Source: Agrypnia vestita
Taxonomy: Eukaryota; Arthropoda; Insecta; Trichoptera; Phryganeidae
Direction of reading: 5' to 3'
Length of the DNA: 64,000 bases
NCBI GenBank assembly: GCA_016648135.1
Contig: JADDOH010000134.1
Location: forward strand, 1 to 64,000
Position numbers and translations under genes: made by a program. Below the pieces are notes generated by a model. That model saw nothing but the letters and a program-made list of their open reading frames with translations. It was not told the DNA's origin and ran no database searches. This document shows positions 38,001-48,678 of the stretch, in pieces. The stretch's first letter is position 1, and each line of letters opens with the position of its first letter.

Positions 38001-40600
38001 AAAATATTTATAAGAAAAATACTGCAAATTAAAAAATGTATTAAATATGAGAAATACTTTACGTAATATCATCAACTAATAAATAAGTCATTTTTAATTA
38101 TTCGCGGTACCTTTTTTACGGCAGTATTTTTATTATATCTTGTTCAATACAAGAATATACGAACAATAAAATATTTATAAGAAAAATACTGCATATTAAA
38201 AAATGTATTAAATATTAAATATGAGAAATACTTTACGTAATATCGTTCATTATCTTGACCTCCGGAAAATAATATGTTAACACATACATATTGTTATGCT
38301 CTAATAATGAAATACTTTTGATGATTTACTAACTATTCTTTAGTCAGTGAAATTTTCATATTTTTTGTAAATCTCGAATTTCATGCACTCATATTTTTTT
38401 GTTGCTTTATGCGATTTCTTCATTTTTAAATGCAACAAAATCATAAATAACATAAAACAATTTTACAAAAATGCGACACATTCGAACAGGCTGAGAAATA
38501 TACTCCGCATATTGTTTGTAACTATCTGCCTAAAAAGATCAGTTGAATAATAAGTACATCGGGGAATCATTGCTAGTCGACAAAATAAAACTCTAGAGGA
38601 AATATCGTCAAACATAGCCGAAAGTTTAACGCGATCATTATCGATTTATACGCGGTCGGTGGCCACGCCAAATATCTGTGAAACACAAGCAATAATACAA
38701 GATTTACTATATTACTCTACCTTATACACGAGACCCTGAAACAATTGCAAATAATCAGGATAACGTTGCAGATCAAAAAATAACGGCCAGCGGTCGTGGC
38801 ACGAGAAACTTGGGAAATTACGAAAACATTTCTGTGAACAAAGAACACTACGTGGCCAACTTACAGAGTGAGCATTACCTACCGAGAACGAACGGTGGAG
38901 ACACTAAAAAGGGAAGATCAGATTACAGGTGTGTGTCGAGCGAAAATTGCAAAACTTCGCAGCTTGTCTCCAGTAGGCAGGTTGGTGCCGCTATCGACTG
39001 CGCGAACCGCGGTCAAAATCGGGGATGCCGAGAACAACTACGAGCAACTCTCCGGCTAACCCCTCATTCGCCTCGGTTCTTGCAAATCGAGCGCTTTCAC
39101 AATCCGCCGCGTTTCAAGAAGCTGTCGGAAGCGGTGCAACAGTCGGTCATCGTGGCGGTGTTGGGTTTTGACTCACCTTCGAGCGTATATCCTTTTCGGA
39201 GTTGGCTTGCTCTTGCTTGTCAGCCACATTGTTGATGCGTATAACCGTCCCGTTCTTCCAAAAGGATGTCAGCGTCGTCCTATAGACCCTTTTGCGCTGG
39301 GACTTCTCGTTCAGGGTATATATCTCTATCTGTTCGGCATTTTTGGTCTTTTCTGCATAAACAAACATATGGATTATTCCTTTACCTTCTGTTCCACTTT
39401 TTGTCCTTTTTTTTTTGGTTTTGTTTTGGGGGAATCGGGGATCAATGATTGCGGGTTTTGGTTATTGAATGTAGGGGGAAAGGGATTATTTTTTTTGTGA
39501 CAATTCAGATATCGTGTTTTTTTCTGTTCTTGATTTGAATGTGTTTTCGTGAGTGTTTGAGTTGACTCGTAATTTTTGCGCGAATTAATATGGTTAGTTG
39601 TGTTTAAAAAATGTAGATTTCTGTTCGAGTTACACTTTCTCGTCGTTCCGCGCTGTCCTTGAATGTTTGTGGATTCTATTTTAAGATCGGTGATGAATAG
39701 TAATGTAGGTGCGAGGTGCAACGACGCACCGAGTTGTTGTGTGTCTGCGGTTTAAGTGTTCTGAAGGTGTCGGGAGCCGCTTCTTCTCACATAGGAATGG
39801 ATATTCTAATATTTTATCAAATTACATACTTACCACAGTTTACTATTGTATTAAAGTGTCGCATATACGCACCTCGCCGCCTGCATACAAACCTTCCAGG
39901 GCCTGGGTCGTGTCCGGCTCGCCGAATTCAAAAGAGAATCAGTTACTGCACTTACCGTCAATCTTTAAACCTCGCGACTACGCAATCATCATCTCATCCA
40001 GCCTCGTTTCCTTAAGGACGATTAAGCTCGAGCGACGTCCAGTAAGAAAACGAACCGCATCCATACAGTCACACAAGAGTCGCGAGTTTTAAAATATCGC
40101 CGATAAGATCGATACATCTTTTGAAGACGACCGTTAATTACGTACCTGATATCGCCAGATCGGCCGGGAGAACCTTGAAAACAAACGGTTAGAAACGTCG
40201 ACAGGGACCGATCGTCGCGGCATGTCTTACCTTTGCCCTTCTTCCACATGGCGACGCCGTAGCCGTGGTAGTCCGGCCCCACGCTGGACTCGGAGGCCTC
40301 GAAGAGCGGGTCGGCCTTGATCTCCACGATGAAGCCGGACTCGAGCACGGCGCACAGCACGCCCTGCTCATCGTGCCGGAACCACTTGGTCTCGCGGAGC
40401 TTGTGGATGGCCACGGAGCTGCCGAAGCGCGCCTTCTTGGGGCTGAAGAAGGCCTGCGCCTGGCTGCCGAACCTGGACAGCAGTCCGCGGGGGCCCTTGG
40501 CCTGCTGCAGGCTGAGGGCGGGCAGGGGGGCGGGAGGGACGCCCTTCTCGCCCTTGGTTCGCGACGGGACACCTCTGCAAGTCACGAAGTGCGCTTCCAT
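32057..40600 (-). CDS. LRAT/NlpC-P60-domain protein, four exons, probable pseudoenzyme
   Basis: Exons: 40600-40231, 39352-39177, 36447-36340, 32152-32057. All have consensus splice sites, and the phases (1, 0, 0) agree, giving 249 residues. Residues 1-70 are Pro/Ala/Gly-rich. The LRAT-type fold starts about 75: GFIVEI (89-94) corresponds to GDLVEI in the family, YHGYGVAM (111-118) to Y-HWAIYVG, TVIRINN to the YRVNN strand, and NSLHFVHWCRYG (197-208) to NCEHFV--CRYG. The end, INETLKWGNVGMNMGVLLVAG, matches the post-domain helix. The NC cysteine is Ser198 and the HW histidine appears to be Gly113 (His112 is one residue off), so acyltransferase activity is doubtful. Vertebrate LRATD1/2 (FAM84) are reported, from memory, to carry a similar Cys loss. 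An AG at the start of exon 1 (TTGCAG before about 40576) leaves open an upstream first exon instead of the chosen ATG. Confidence 0.7.
34515..34611. repeat. Short inverted-repeat element (LRAT-gene intron)
   Basis: TGACCAGG at the left and CCTGGTCA at the right bound about 97 bases. The inner GCTCCGTCCGGGACGGAGC is itself a hairpin. MITE-like, and not assigned. Confidence 0.4.
34900..35110. other. CpG-rich patch within the LRAT-gene intron
   Basis: Dense CpG (GCGGGCGAGGCGCCATGGAC, ACGGCGCTCGGCCCAGACGC) contrasts with the AT-rich surroundings. It could be an alternative promoter or enhancer; no transcript evidence is visible. Confidence 0.25.
37888..38240. repeat. Two-copy tandem duplication, about 168-174 bases per unit (LRAT-gene intron)
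   Basis: ATCAACTAATAAATTAGTCA (37903) recurs as ATCAACTAATAAATAAGTCA (38071). Both continue TTTTTAATTATTCG-GGTACC, CAGTATTTTT, ATCTTGTTCAATACAA, AACAATAAAATATTTATAAG. A third start, ACGTAATATC, begins at 38235. The units are only slightly diverged, so the duplication is recent. Confidence 0.8.
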
Positions 40601-40603
40601 TGA

Positions 40604-41090
40604 TCGGAGTTTGGTCGGTTCAAATGTTTTTAAATGCGCCTCTCCCTCTCTAGACGCAACACTCACTTCTGGGGGCGAGTACGTTCAAACGTACGTAAAC
40701 CTCCTTCACAGTTTTTAAAATGTCGCCTTCTAACGAAAGTTTTCACTCCAAAAACGTTTTTATGCGAAAATTCTTAGCCGGTCACTGATCTGACTGACTG
40801 TCTCTCGTCGGTATATGATCGCACAACTGGTTTTTGATAGAAATTTAACTGGAATCGGCCTTTTAGCTGGCGGATTGTACGTGTCGCGTGTTGCCTGGTC
40901 CGGATCTACACGTTGACTGGAGCGCTGGCGGCGCTGCGGCGGCCTTATGAACCGCTGTCCCCCTCCCCCTCCCCCCCCCGGGCGCGGCTGTAAAATTAGC
41001 ACCCAAACACGCCGAGCATGTGCTCTCGCTCGGTGCCGTTGGCTTAAAAAACAGATATTTAGGCGCCATGTGTGCGCGGCGGCCGATAGA
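40604..41090 (-). promoter_or_regulatory. CpG-rich probable promoter region of the LRAT-like gene
   Basis: Immediately upstream of the first coding exon, G+C and CpG content is high (GCGCTGGCGGCGCTGCGGCG and a C-run around 40960-40985), then falls back to AT-rich sequence beyond 41100. This fits a CpG-type promoter and 5' leader. No TATA box is evident. The island also covers coding exon 1. Confidence 0.4.
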
Positions 41091-41970
41091 TGAAGATGTT
41101 TATCGAGAATTAATGCAACAACTGCGCTGCCCGTACAATTAGATTGCGCAATATAATTAGTAATCATTACTCTTGTAAGAATCTCAGCGGAATCCCGCAG
41201 CTTTGACTCATCACAATTCTATTTGTTTTGTCTGATTGACCCCCTCGAAGATAATATATTGTACTATATTAATTAATACTTGCATATGTGTGTTAGGATG
41301 ATATAAACGTACTGTAAATGACCTGCCGACAAAAGATGCAGATGAATAATTTTCGTAACTATACTTTATTTTTAAAAATCTAATTAAATTATCTATCAAA
41401 ACTTCATATTTCACAGAAAAATGCTGAAAAATTGATGCTTGCTAGAATTAAAAAAGCCAAAAAATCGCAAAATATTTATTCATAACGTAACCAAATTTTC
41501 TCCATGTTTTCTTAAACATAATACACAACCAAGCAATTTATTTTGCAATATGGTGGCGTCTACTATATGGAAAAACATTTTTAAAATTATGAATAAAAAC
41601 ACTACAGTATATAGTATATAGTATCAAATAACGTCTATCGGAAACTTCCATTTGATACTCATTCAATTGAGTATCAACTTATCGTTTTTATTCATAATTG
41701 TTAATTTATTTTGTCTCCGAGTAAATTTAAACACTTTTTAATAAATCTTTTTCGATTATATCGTACTATTTATAATATGTAGGATTTTGGTACACACACG
41801 ACGCTATAATTGATTAGAAATGAAATATAGTTTTATCTAATATTTAGATAAAAAAAAATTCATGTTAGTAGGTAGATACTTCATTATAATTAATTTTACA
41901 TATATAATTTTCATATTTTGATTGTCTATACTTCGATTTTTTAATTTAATTTGTTAGTATACAATTGTAT

Positions 41971-42065
41971 CTTGACGAAGGGGCCATGGGCTCTGAAACA
42001 TGTTGATATTTTTCAATACAAAAGTGTTGAAAACAAAGTTCATTTTTATTAATTACATTAATAAT
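41971..42065 (+). repeat. Hammerhead-like dispersed repeat, copy 1
   Basis: CTTGACGA, the hairpin AGGGGCCATGGGCTCT, then GAAACATGTTGATATTTT, AAGTGTTGAAAA and TTTTTATTAATTA. It matches 49731-49820 almost throughout. The layout CTGAYGA, stem, GAAAC is hammerhead-like, but the first base pair region is altered (TTGACGA). Confidence 0.45.
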
Positions 42066-42657
42066 ACTTTGGAACATTTTTATAAAACCCCGGGTAGAAC
42101 AGAATTGAAATGCAATTTTAAGCGTAGTACTTTCATCTTTTTTTCATTTTCTAATAATTTTTTATATTCAAGTAATTTTAAATTAGTAAAATATATTATA
42201 ACATTTTTATTGCTGACGATAATTAACACCACAAGAACAATATTGTGTCGGCGTAGATTAGTGGCCCATTTTTTACACAATTTATTAACAATTGATCTCA
42301 TTACACACACTACACCTAGTTTGTTACTAGGTCTTAAATAATAGTTTAATATTTTCATTTCATTTTCAAAAAATATTCACCTCGGAAATGTGTAAAATTA
42401 AAAGTTATTTACGTATTGTATTTTATCTTCAATATTGACTAATGTGGTCCCTTAATTTGAATTTGTTATTCATACAAAATGTTATTGATTTATGGTGTAG
42501 ATTCCACGTTTTTTTCAAGTGCGCAGTCAAGTAGACATTTTCTGCTGCGCACACAGCGTATAAAAAATTACAAAAATAAACTAAACCCGTTCTTTAGGAA
42601 AGGGAGTTGGGTCAGTTGAAGTGTGTCCCCCCTCGAGTATGTTCAAGACACATCAAT

Positions 42658-43205
42658 ACTAGGGATGTATTCGATACATCCCTAGTATATCGGCGATATC
42701 GTGGGTTTTCCGATATATCGGAATCGGCGATATTAATTTGCCGATACACTGATACATTTTGAATTTCGCACTATAGAAAACAAACGCGCCACCTTCGCGC
42801 TTAATTCGTCATAACGCGGCACAATTTATCTACGCTCTGTGAATCCCCGCGTTTCATAATTTCATTCGGAACACGGAATATGACGCATCAATATTCTTAC
42901 TATTCTCAAAGTAATCCAAAAGCCTATGCTATAAAAATAGGACTAAATTGGTCGTGTCCTGGAATGGGGCTCGAACCACCAATCACCAGATCACTAGGCG
43001 AGCGTCTGTAATAATCTGAACGTAACGTTCTGTTAAATTACAATTTTTAAAAATTCATTATAAAGTACATATACATTCTAAATAAATATTGTACAAGTTA
43101 TTTCGTCTGTTTCTAATTTAATCTAATCTTTACTGTCCGCATCGATAATCGCTATCGTCGATTCTTTTTTTATAAATATCGGTATCAGTATCGATGCATA
43201 CAAAA
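42658..43205. repeat. ATCGATA-rich inverted repeat element with a SINE remnant inside
   Basis: It starts with the near-perfect palindrome ACTAGGGATGTAT-TCG-ATACATCCCTAGT (42658-42686), followed by many CGATAT motifs. Comparable ATCGATA-rich sequence recurs at 43140-43200. A degraded SINE in - orientation occupies about 42880-43015. Probably a decayed DNA transposon; superfamily not assigned. Confidence 0.35.
42880..43015 (-). mobile_element. tRNA-derived SINE, degraded copy
   Basis: Reverse complement contains CTATTTTTATAGCATAGG, TTGAGAATAGTAAGAATATTGA and a B-box-like GGTTCGAGCCCC. The order of parts is the same as at 18571-18748, with more mutations. Confidence 0.55.
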
Positions 43206-43470
43206 ACACCATTCGAATAAAACGCCTCGATCAGTAGGTGGGTCTGCGCTGGTGTTGAAATTTAAAAAAATGGGACATCTAAAACATAAATTTTTAGATT
43301 CAATGTATCACTAGCATATATCAATATATCTATAGACTTAACTAGAATTTTTTATGTACATGCAAAAATAACAAAATAACGGCGAAAAAAAGAAAGAAAA
43401 AAATTGCGTGCTTTTTCACAGTATTGCAAAAAAAATAAGAATCAAAATTTTTAAATAATTCTTTGAAATT
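43199..43470. repeat. Dispersed repeat, copy 1
   Basis: Shares ACAAAAACACCATT, GCGCTGGT-TTGAAAT, CATCTAAAACA, ATATCA, ATGCAAAAATAACAAAAT and a purine-rich tract with 56279-56540 in the same order and orientation. Non-coding; possibly a LINE 3' region or DNA-element interior. Confidence 0.6.
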
Positions 43471-44165
43471 AAGCATTTTATGACTAATACCAATGATTTA
43501 TGCGATTTAGTAATGGATGAACATATTTTTTTAAATTTTAATTTAAAGCATTAAGTCAATGTTTTAATTTTATTTAATAACAATTTTAAAATCATACAAT
43601 TTTCGACAACTGAATGACATCAGCTTTTGGATTCTAGGTCGTTATGGACGGCCAGCGAAATTATTATTTTAATATATCGATATAGTACAGTAATCTGTTG
43701 CATAAGTAAGTTATTTCGATGTTTTTTCCAAAATATTTGCGTGAAAATCATGCTTAAATGTACTCGCTGCACGCGCCTTGTTTATGTGATATCAACTGTA
43801 TATAATTGTTTATATAAACCCTTAGACTAATTAACTCAGTACGTATGTATGTAAAGGTTGTTAAGATAACCTCGTTAAATATAGAATTATATTATCTTAA
43901 ACGAAAACAAAAACAACAACAGAAAAAATTAAGATCAAATCACTGTATCTTTATTTGTATGATACATACTGTGCATGTTGTTTTGAAAGTTTGTAGCGTG
44001 TCACGTATATTTTTATATATACAGTTCCACATCAAATCTGCACTACTAAATGAACACCCGTCTCAGAGCAAGACTTTGTGTAGGTACATGTATTTATATA
44101 AATAATATACGCAGATCGATATTATTTATTAATTAGTATACTTTCAGATGGGCCAATAGTCAATT

Positions 44166-44556
44166 TACCATTTAAATATTTTTTGTATTCTGATTATTTT
44201 TAAAATTTAATTCGTGTGGGTGTGTGGGCGTGGTCATTAGGCGCAAAAGAGGAGACGCAATATAATGTTTATGAATATTAATTACATTTTTGTTACTATT
44301 CATCACCAAGTTTTCTAAAATGTCTAGTTTCATTCCTTTTTTACAAATCTTTATTAAATCGAAATGATGACCCTCAGTTCTCGCGTGGTCTGCCATTTTT
44401 GAAATGATGGTAAACAATTTTTTTCTCTGCTCGAGTGTTTTTCAATCCTTGTCTCTATTTTTCTTCCAGTCTGTCCAATGTGTGAAGCTTGACATTGTTT
44501 ACAATTTATTTTACAGACTTCGCTATTGTCTAACGGGTTTATTTTCAATTATATTT
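44166..44556 (-). pseudogene. Penelope-like element GIY-YIG endonuclease fragment
   Basis: Two overlapping - strand frames joined by a frameshift near 44400 read EVCKINCKQCQASHIGQTGR and IETRIEKH, then SKMADHARTEGHHFD and GMKLDILENLVMN. This is the C-terminal GIY-YIG domain of Penelope retroelements: the cysteine-rich VYKI-C--C---YIGQTGR start, R--EH, H----H-F, and a K-L-LLEN-EI end. The YIG tyrosine reads His. No reverse transcriptase is preserved upstream. Confidence 0.75.
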
Positions 44557-45317
44557 TCTGATGTTATTATCTGTTTAAAAGTCCAGTTCAAAAGTTTTTT
44601 CTTAAGATGTTTTAAGAAGATCCGTGGTTAATTTTCCTACGTATAAAAGACTGGAAGAAAAATAGTGACGGGAGTTGAAGAGCGCTTAAGAGGAATAAAA
44701 TATTTTATCATCATTTCAGTAATGGGAGAACTGAAAGTCATCGTTTTGACAGTAATGGCGTAAATTTAATAACCATTTGTAAAAATGGAAGTAACTAATA
44801 GCAGTAAATATTTTAGTAAATTTATATTTTACATGGATATTCTACATAGCATAAATATTTTTGATGTGTACATGAAGCTCGTATTTATAAAGATGAAGTG
44901 GGAGTCATTGACGAGATATATTTTTTTTATGTAAGTATAAATTTTAAAAAAATCCATGTTATGGAGAATATTATGTAAAAGACATGTAAACAGAATAAAT
45001 AAAGTACATAAAACTATTTTTATTTTTACACTGATAAGTGACTTTCAAGTTGCTGTGTATATTTTATTTATTTATATATGCATAAAAAATGGGTCCGTTT
45101 GAATGAATTTACTATATAGAAGCATGGATACTGATATCAAAGTTTTCCTGCAGAGAATAGAATGGAAAGCGATAATGAAACAAACGCAAAGAAAATCTTA
45201 CATGAATGGATTCATTTTTTTTACACATTTTAATGCATCTTTCTTAAACTGTAAGAGTTATTTAATGATTCGTTATATTTATAAATAAAATAATATCATA
45301 AATTAATAGACTATTAT

Positions 45318-45475
45318 TAGGTTCTGTTAGGAGCCTTGACAATCGTCGAGCTTGTATGCGAAGATGTATGAATATGGATGAGGCGAGAGTTATGTGTCAG
45401 GACAGAGGAGTGTGGCGATATATCCTCTCTGTCTACCCCCGCGGGAAAATGGGGTGACGGTAAGTAAGTAAGACT
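45318..45475 (+). mobile_element. RTE 3' end fragment
   Basis: Translation parallels RSLDNRRACMRRCMNMDEARVM and CQDRGVWRYILSVYP, followed by the microsatellite tail (GTAA)n at 45462-45475. It matches 21435-21586 of the larger copy. Confidence 0.75.
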
Positions 45476-45812
45476 ATTATTATTTTTATATTCTAATTAT
45501 ACTACCAAATTTTCGTGGTCGCATGAGGGTCGAACGAATAGACCGGAACAAACCGGAATACCCCGTTCGTGATTCTCGTAACTGCTCCGGTTACAGCTCC
45601 GGTTCGCGATACCTTCCGATCAAGGATTGAGAATTCTGAAACCCTTATCAATAATTGTATTTTTTTCAATAGAATTGAATAACATATTAATTCAATCTCC
45701 CAGACAGGTAGAGGGATCAGTCTGCCTGCCAATCAAATACAGTACATTGTAGAATCATAATATATTATGTATTTTTTGATGAATATCATTTTAAATTCTA
45801 TGTACTCAATGT

Positions 45813-46216
45813 TAAAGAGTTAAGGTTGTTATTACGGTCGTTAGACATATTTAACTCTAATTTCGGATATTGTATACGCACAGTATGTATTACCGAGAAG
45901 CGAATCTCGACGTTTCGTTGGATACTTATCCAACGTCATCAGGAGGACGACCTTTTCCCGCGGAGGTGGAGGTCGGACTGATTAGGTGCTGCTTTCTAGG
46001 GCGTAAATTGTATGCAAATTGTAGAAGAAGAGAACACTCCACAACAACTCCATATAATTTACGCCCTAGAAAGCAGCACCTAATCAGTCCGACCTCCACC
46101 TCCGCGGGTAAAGGTCGTCCTCCTGATGACGTTGGGTAAGTATCCAACGAAACGTCGAGATTCGCTTCTCGGTACGGTATACGGTGCGTATAAAATATCC
46201 GAAATTACAGTTAAAT
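45813..46216. mobile_element. Fold-back Penelope-type element carrying two opposed hammerhead-like motifs
   Basis: The element is bounded by a 13-base direct repeat ATGTACTCAATGT (45800-45812 and 46217-46229), a target duplication. Its halves (about 45855-46012 and 46040-46212) are near-perfect inverted copies. Each has CTGATGA, C, hairpin GTTGGATAAGTATCCAAC (or GTTGGGTAAG variant), GAAACGTCGAGA: on the - strand at 45942-45912 and on the + strand at 46123-46153. The left end (AAGAGTTAAGGTTGTTATTA) is shared with 25502-25460. The long frames here are reflections of the palindrome, not genes. Confidence 0.65.
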
Positions 46217-46654
46217 ATGTACTCAATGTACTGTCGATCATTCCTATTTGCTGTAGTTTGTTTAAGCTTTCGATTAGTCATCTATTTTGGTATTATAACC
46301 ATTGTAAATTAGGAATACTTTAGATAACGCTTCCGTGTGAAGGAAGGCGATTCTCTCATTGTATATCTTTACAACGCAGGTGCCATAAATGTTCTAGATA
46401 AGAAACATCGCTGCATAATGATTCGACACACCCGAGATAAAATAAACATGCATGACATCTCCCCTGCATAGTACACGTTTTTCTGGTTCGAAAAACTTAT
46501 TTAAAAAGTAAACAAAATAAAATCTCCCTGGCGAGGAACAGATTCCTCTCTCCCGCGTTACAAGCGAGGATCTTTACCTCTTCACTACCGAAGAATAAAA
46601 AAGTTAAGTATTATTGAAAATAATCATTTATAAATATCATAAACTTTATTTAAC

Positions 46655-46870
46655 CTTTAAATGCCACGTGCGTGTTCACGCGCCAAACCAAATAAGCCAG
46701 GATTAAACATGATTTTCATTGTCGTGTATTTAAAGTCAATCTGCTGTGTATGGAAGATAACTCCCATAATTTTACAAACCATTAAACCTTATAGTTTTGT
46801 ACTGAAACCCGCTATTAAATAGTGTGTTAGTAAGATATTTTAAATCCCTGTCATTTAAAATGCTAATACC
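46655..46870. repeat. Dispersed repeat, copy 2
   Basis: Related to 27293-27430 (AAATGCCACGTGCGTGTTCA region, CGCGCCAAA, AGTCAATCTGCTGTGT, TTTTGTACTGAAACCCG). It has about 60 extra bases after the CGCCAAA block. Confidence 0.5.
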
Positions 46871-47289
46871 GGGTAGTTTTGCAAAGTAAACAAGGGGTTA
46901 CTATTTTTTAAATATAATTCAATTTTAATCGGTACCTACTTACACCTCTCTGGGAGGATAATTAAATTTATTATTATTTTATCAAAATTTTGTAAAAAAG
47001 ATGGCCACGTCATGTCTATTTCCGTGGAGTTCCTCCTCCGTGACTAACATGCAACTTTTCCCGGTGCACATTTGTTCGAGACAGAAAAGAAGTTTACGGT
47101 TAGGTTGGAAAAAAAATCTGGTCTAAATTTCTGTTAGGTTTTTGTCATTTTAGTTGACTTAGTTATATTAAAATGAATGAGTTTATAATATTTGATTGAA
47201 ATTAATATATTTTTATTTAAACTTATTATTTTATTTAGATTTATGTTAATATTCGATTTAGTTAAATACTGAAAACAAAATTGGAATAA

Positions 47290-47770
47290 AAATTAATACG
47301 ATCAGAGATTTAAACATGCAAGGCAATACCAGAGTTAAAAATGATAATGAACTTAGCAACACAATTCCGATGACAGTCATAAGACAAGGAGACAGATTAA
47401 GTCTATTTTTGTTCAGTTTGGTAATGGATGAACGGATGAAGAGATCCAATCGCTGCTACTTGGATACAGGACGGGAGATGCTTGATAAATACTTGTAAGA
47501 AATACAACATGGCAATCGTTATCGAAAAGACAAAATGTGTGACCTTTTCTAAAACACCCAAAACATGTAATCTGACTGTAGACAACAAACCCATATAACA
47601 AGTCTGCACCTTTAGATATCTTGAAATAGACCTGGTTGGAGGAGCCGATCCGAGTGAAGAAATAAGCCCAGGTTAACAAACAGCGGCAATCTCTGCTGCT
47701 CTTAATTCCACAATTTTGAAAAACAAAGATATGGCCATCAAGAGGAAGATGAGAATAAAGCATGCTTAAG
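47290..47770 (+). mobile_element. LINE reverse-transcriptase fragment (second RTE-like family)
   Basis: Translation gives TVIRQGDRLSLFLFSLVMDE (family pattern IRQGDSLSP-LFN--MDE). After frame breaks it gives KKYNMAIVIEKTKCVTFSK, TCNLTVDNKPI and TFRYLEIDLVGGADPSEEI. The YADD block is deleted. Distinct from the 20.6-kb RTE family. Confidence 0.65.
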
Positions 47771-47814
47771 ACCAATAATGACGACATTGAAGCAAGGGCA
47801 GATATAATCCTTCC

Positions 47815-48180
47815 TTGCTAGGTTTCAATCCGTGGGATTGGTTTGCAGCAAAGCACGTCTCCTTCTCCATTCCGCTCGGTCTCCGGCGATCCTCTTCAGC
47901 TCAGTGTAGGAGGCACAATTCATATCCTCATCATCTTTCCCTCTACCACTCCCCCCAGTATAGTTTTGAGCAGATTTTCATGGCGTAAATAAATATGCCC
48001 CATCCATTTTGCACGCCTTTTCGAGATGGTATTTATTGTGTGCCTGGTTTCATCGATCCTGCTGAGAACCTCTTCATTCGTAATGTGTTCTCTCCAGGAA
48101 ATTCCTTGGGCACGTCTGTAGGTCCACATCTCGAAGGCTTCTAATCGTTTTTTTTCTCTGTCTCCAATGCACCATGTCTC
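47815..48180 (-). mobile_element. LINE C-terminal fragment, opposite strand
   Basis: The - strand reads MWTYRRAQGISWREHITNEE and VLSRIDETRH, then SKRRAKWMGHIYLRHENLLK. After a break it gives YTELKRIAGDRAEWRRE. This is the post-RT region of RTE-like LINEs (ISW-DHITNEEVL, GH--RH, R-EWR). It abuts the previous fragment head to head at about 47790. Confidence 0.65.
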
Positions 48181-48192
48181 ACATAGACATAA

Positions 48193-48379
48193 GTAGTTTG
48201 TTGGTCTTGTGGTTAGGACACTCGCCTCATGATCTAAAGGTCGCGGGTTCGAACCTCACTCGTGACTCGAGACCAGATAGTTAATCCTATTTTCATAGCA
48301 CAAGCGTTTAGCTTAGTTTGAAAATAGTAAGAATATTGATGTGACACGTATTCCGTGTTCGCACCTCCATTTTTTTTTT
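48193..48379 (+). mobile_element. tRNA-derived SINE, copy 2
   Basis: A box TTGTGGTTAGGACA, B box GGTTCGAACCTC, body CCTATTTTCATAGCACAAG and GAAAATAGTAAGAATATTGA, T-run at 48370-48379. Same family as 18571-18748. Confidence 0.8.
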
Positions 48380-48678
48380 AAAAAGATATTAATGTTACAA
48401 CATTTCCGATTTATTTATTTTTTGAATGGTTCACAATCAATGATAAAAAATAACCTGATATAGGTAATACAATTAGTTTAAATGCTTTTCATCGCTTAAA
48501 CGTGAACACAGCAAACATAGAGATAAAAGTAAAGACTAAAACATATACAAGAAAGAACAGAAAAAAGTGATTTTATAGAGTGAGATTGAATAAAGAAACT
48601 AAACAGCTAATTTCGCAAGTTTTGTAATAATTCTCTTATATTCGTGGAAACTGTCATGAAATAGATTTATTATTATTA

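Noticed and set aside
39168..39500. 110-residue hydrophobic + strand frame
   Set aside because: It overlaps LRAT exon 2 on the other strand and T-rich intron; the hydrophobicity comes from the T-rich DNA.
40189..40603. Long open frames on both strands over LRAT exon 1
   Set aside because: The exon is G+C-rich, which lengthens chance frames. Only the - strand frame with the GFIVEI and WFRHDEQG stretch joins in phase to the other exons.
42000..42358. Frames of 92-113 residues on both strands
   Set aside because: AT-rich, rich in Phe/Ile/Asn/Lys, no motif; they begin inside a repeat tail.
45870..46147. Mirror-image open frames on both strands (about 73-89 residues) as a gene pair
   Set aside because: They are two readings of the same inverted repeat; the translated peptides are identical because the DNA is palindromic.
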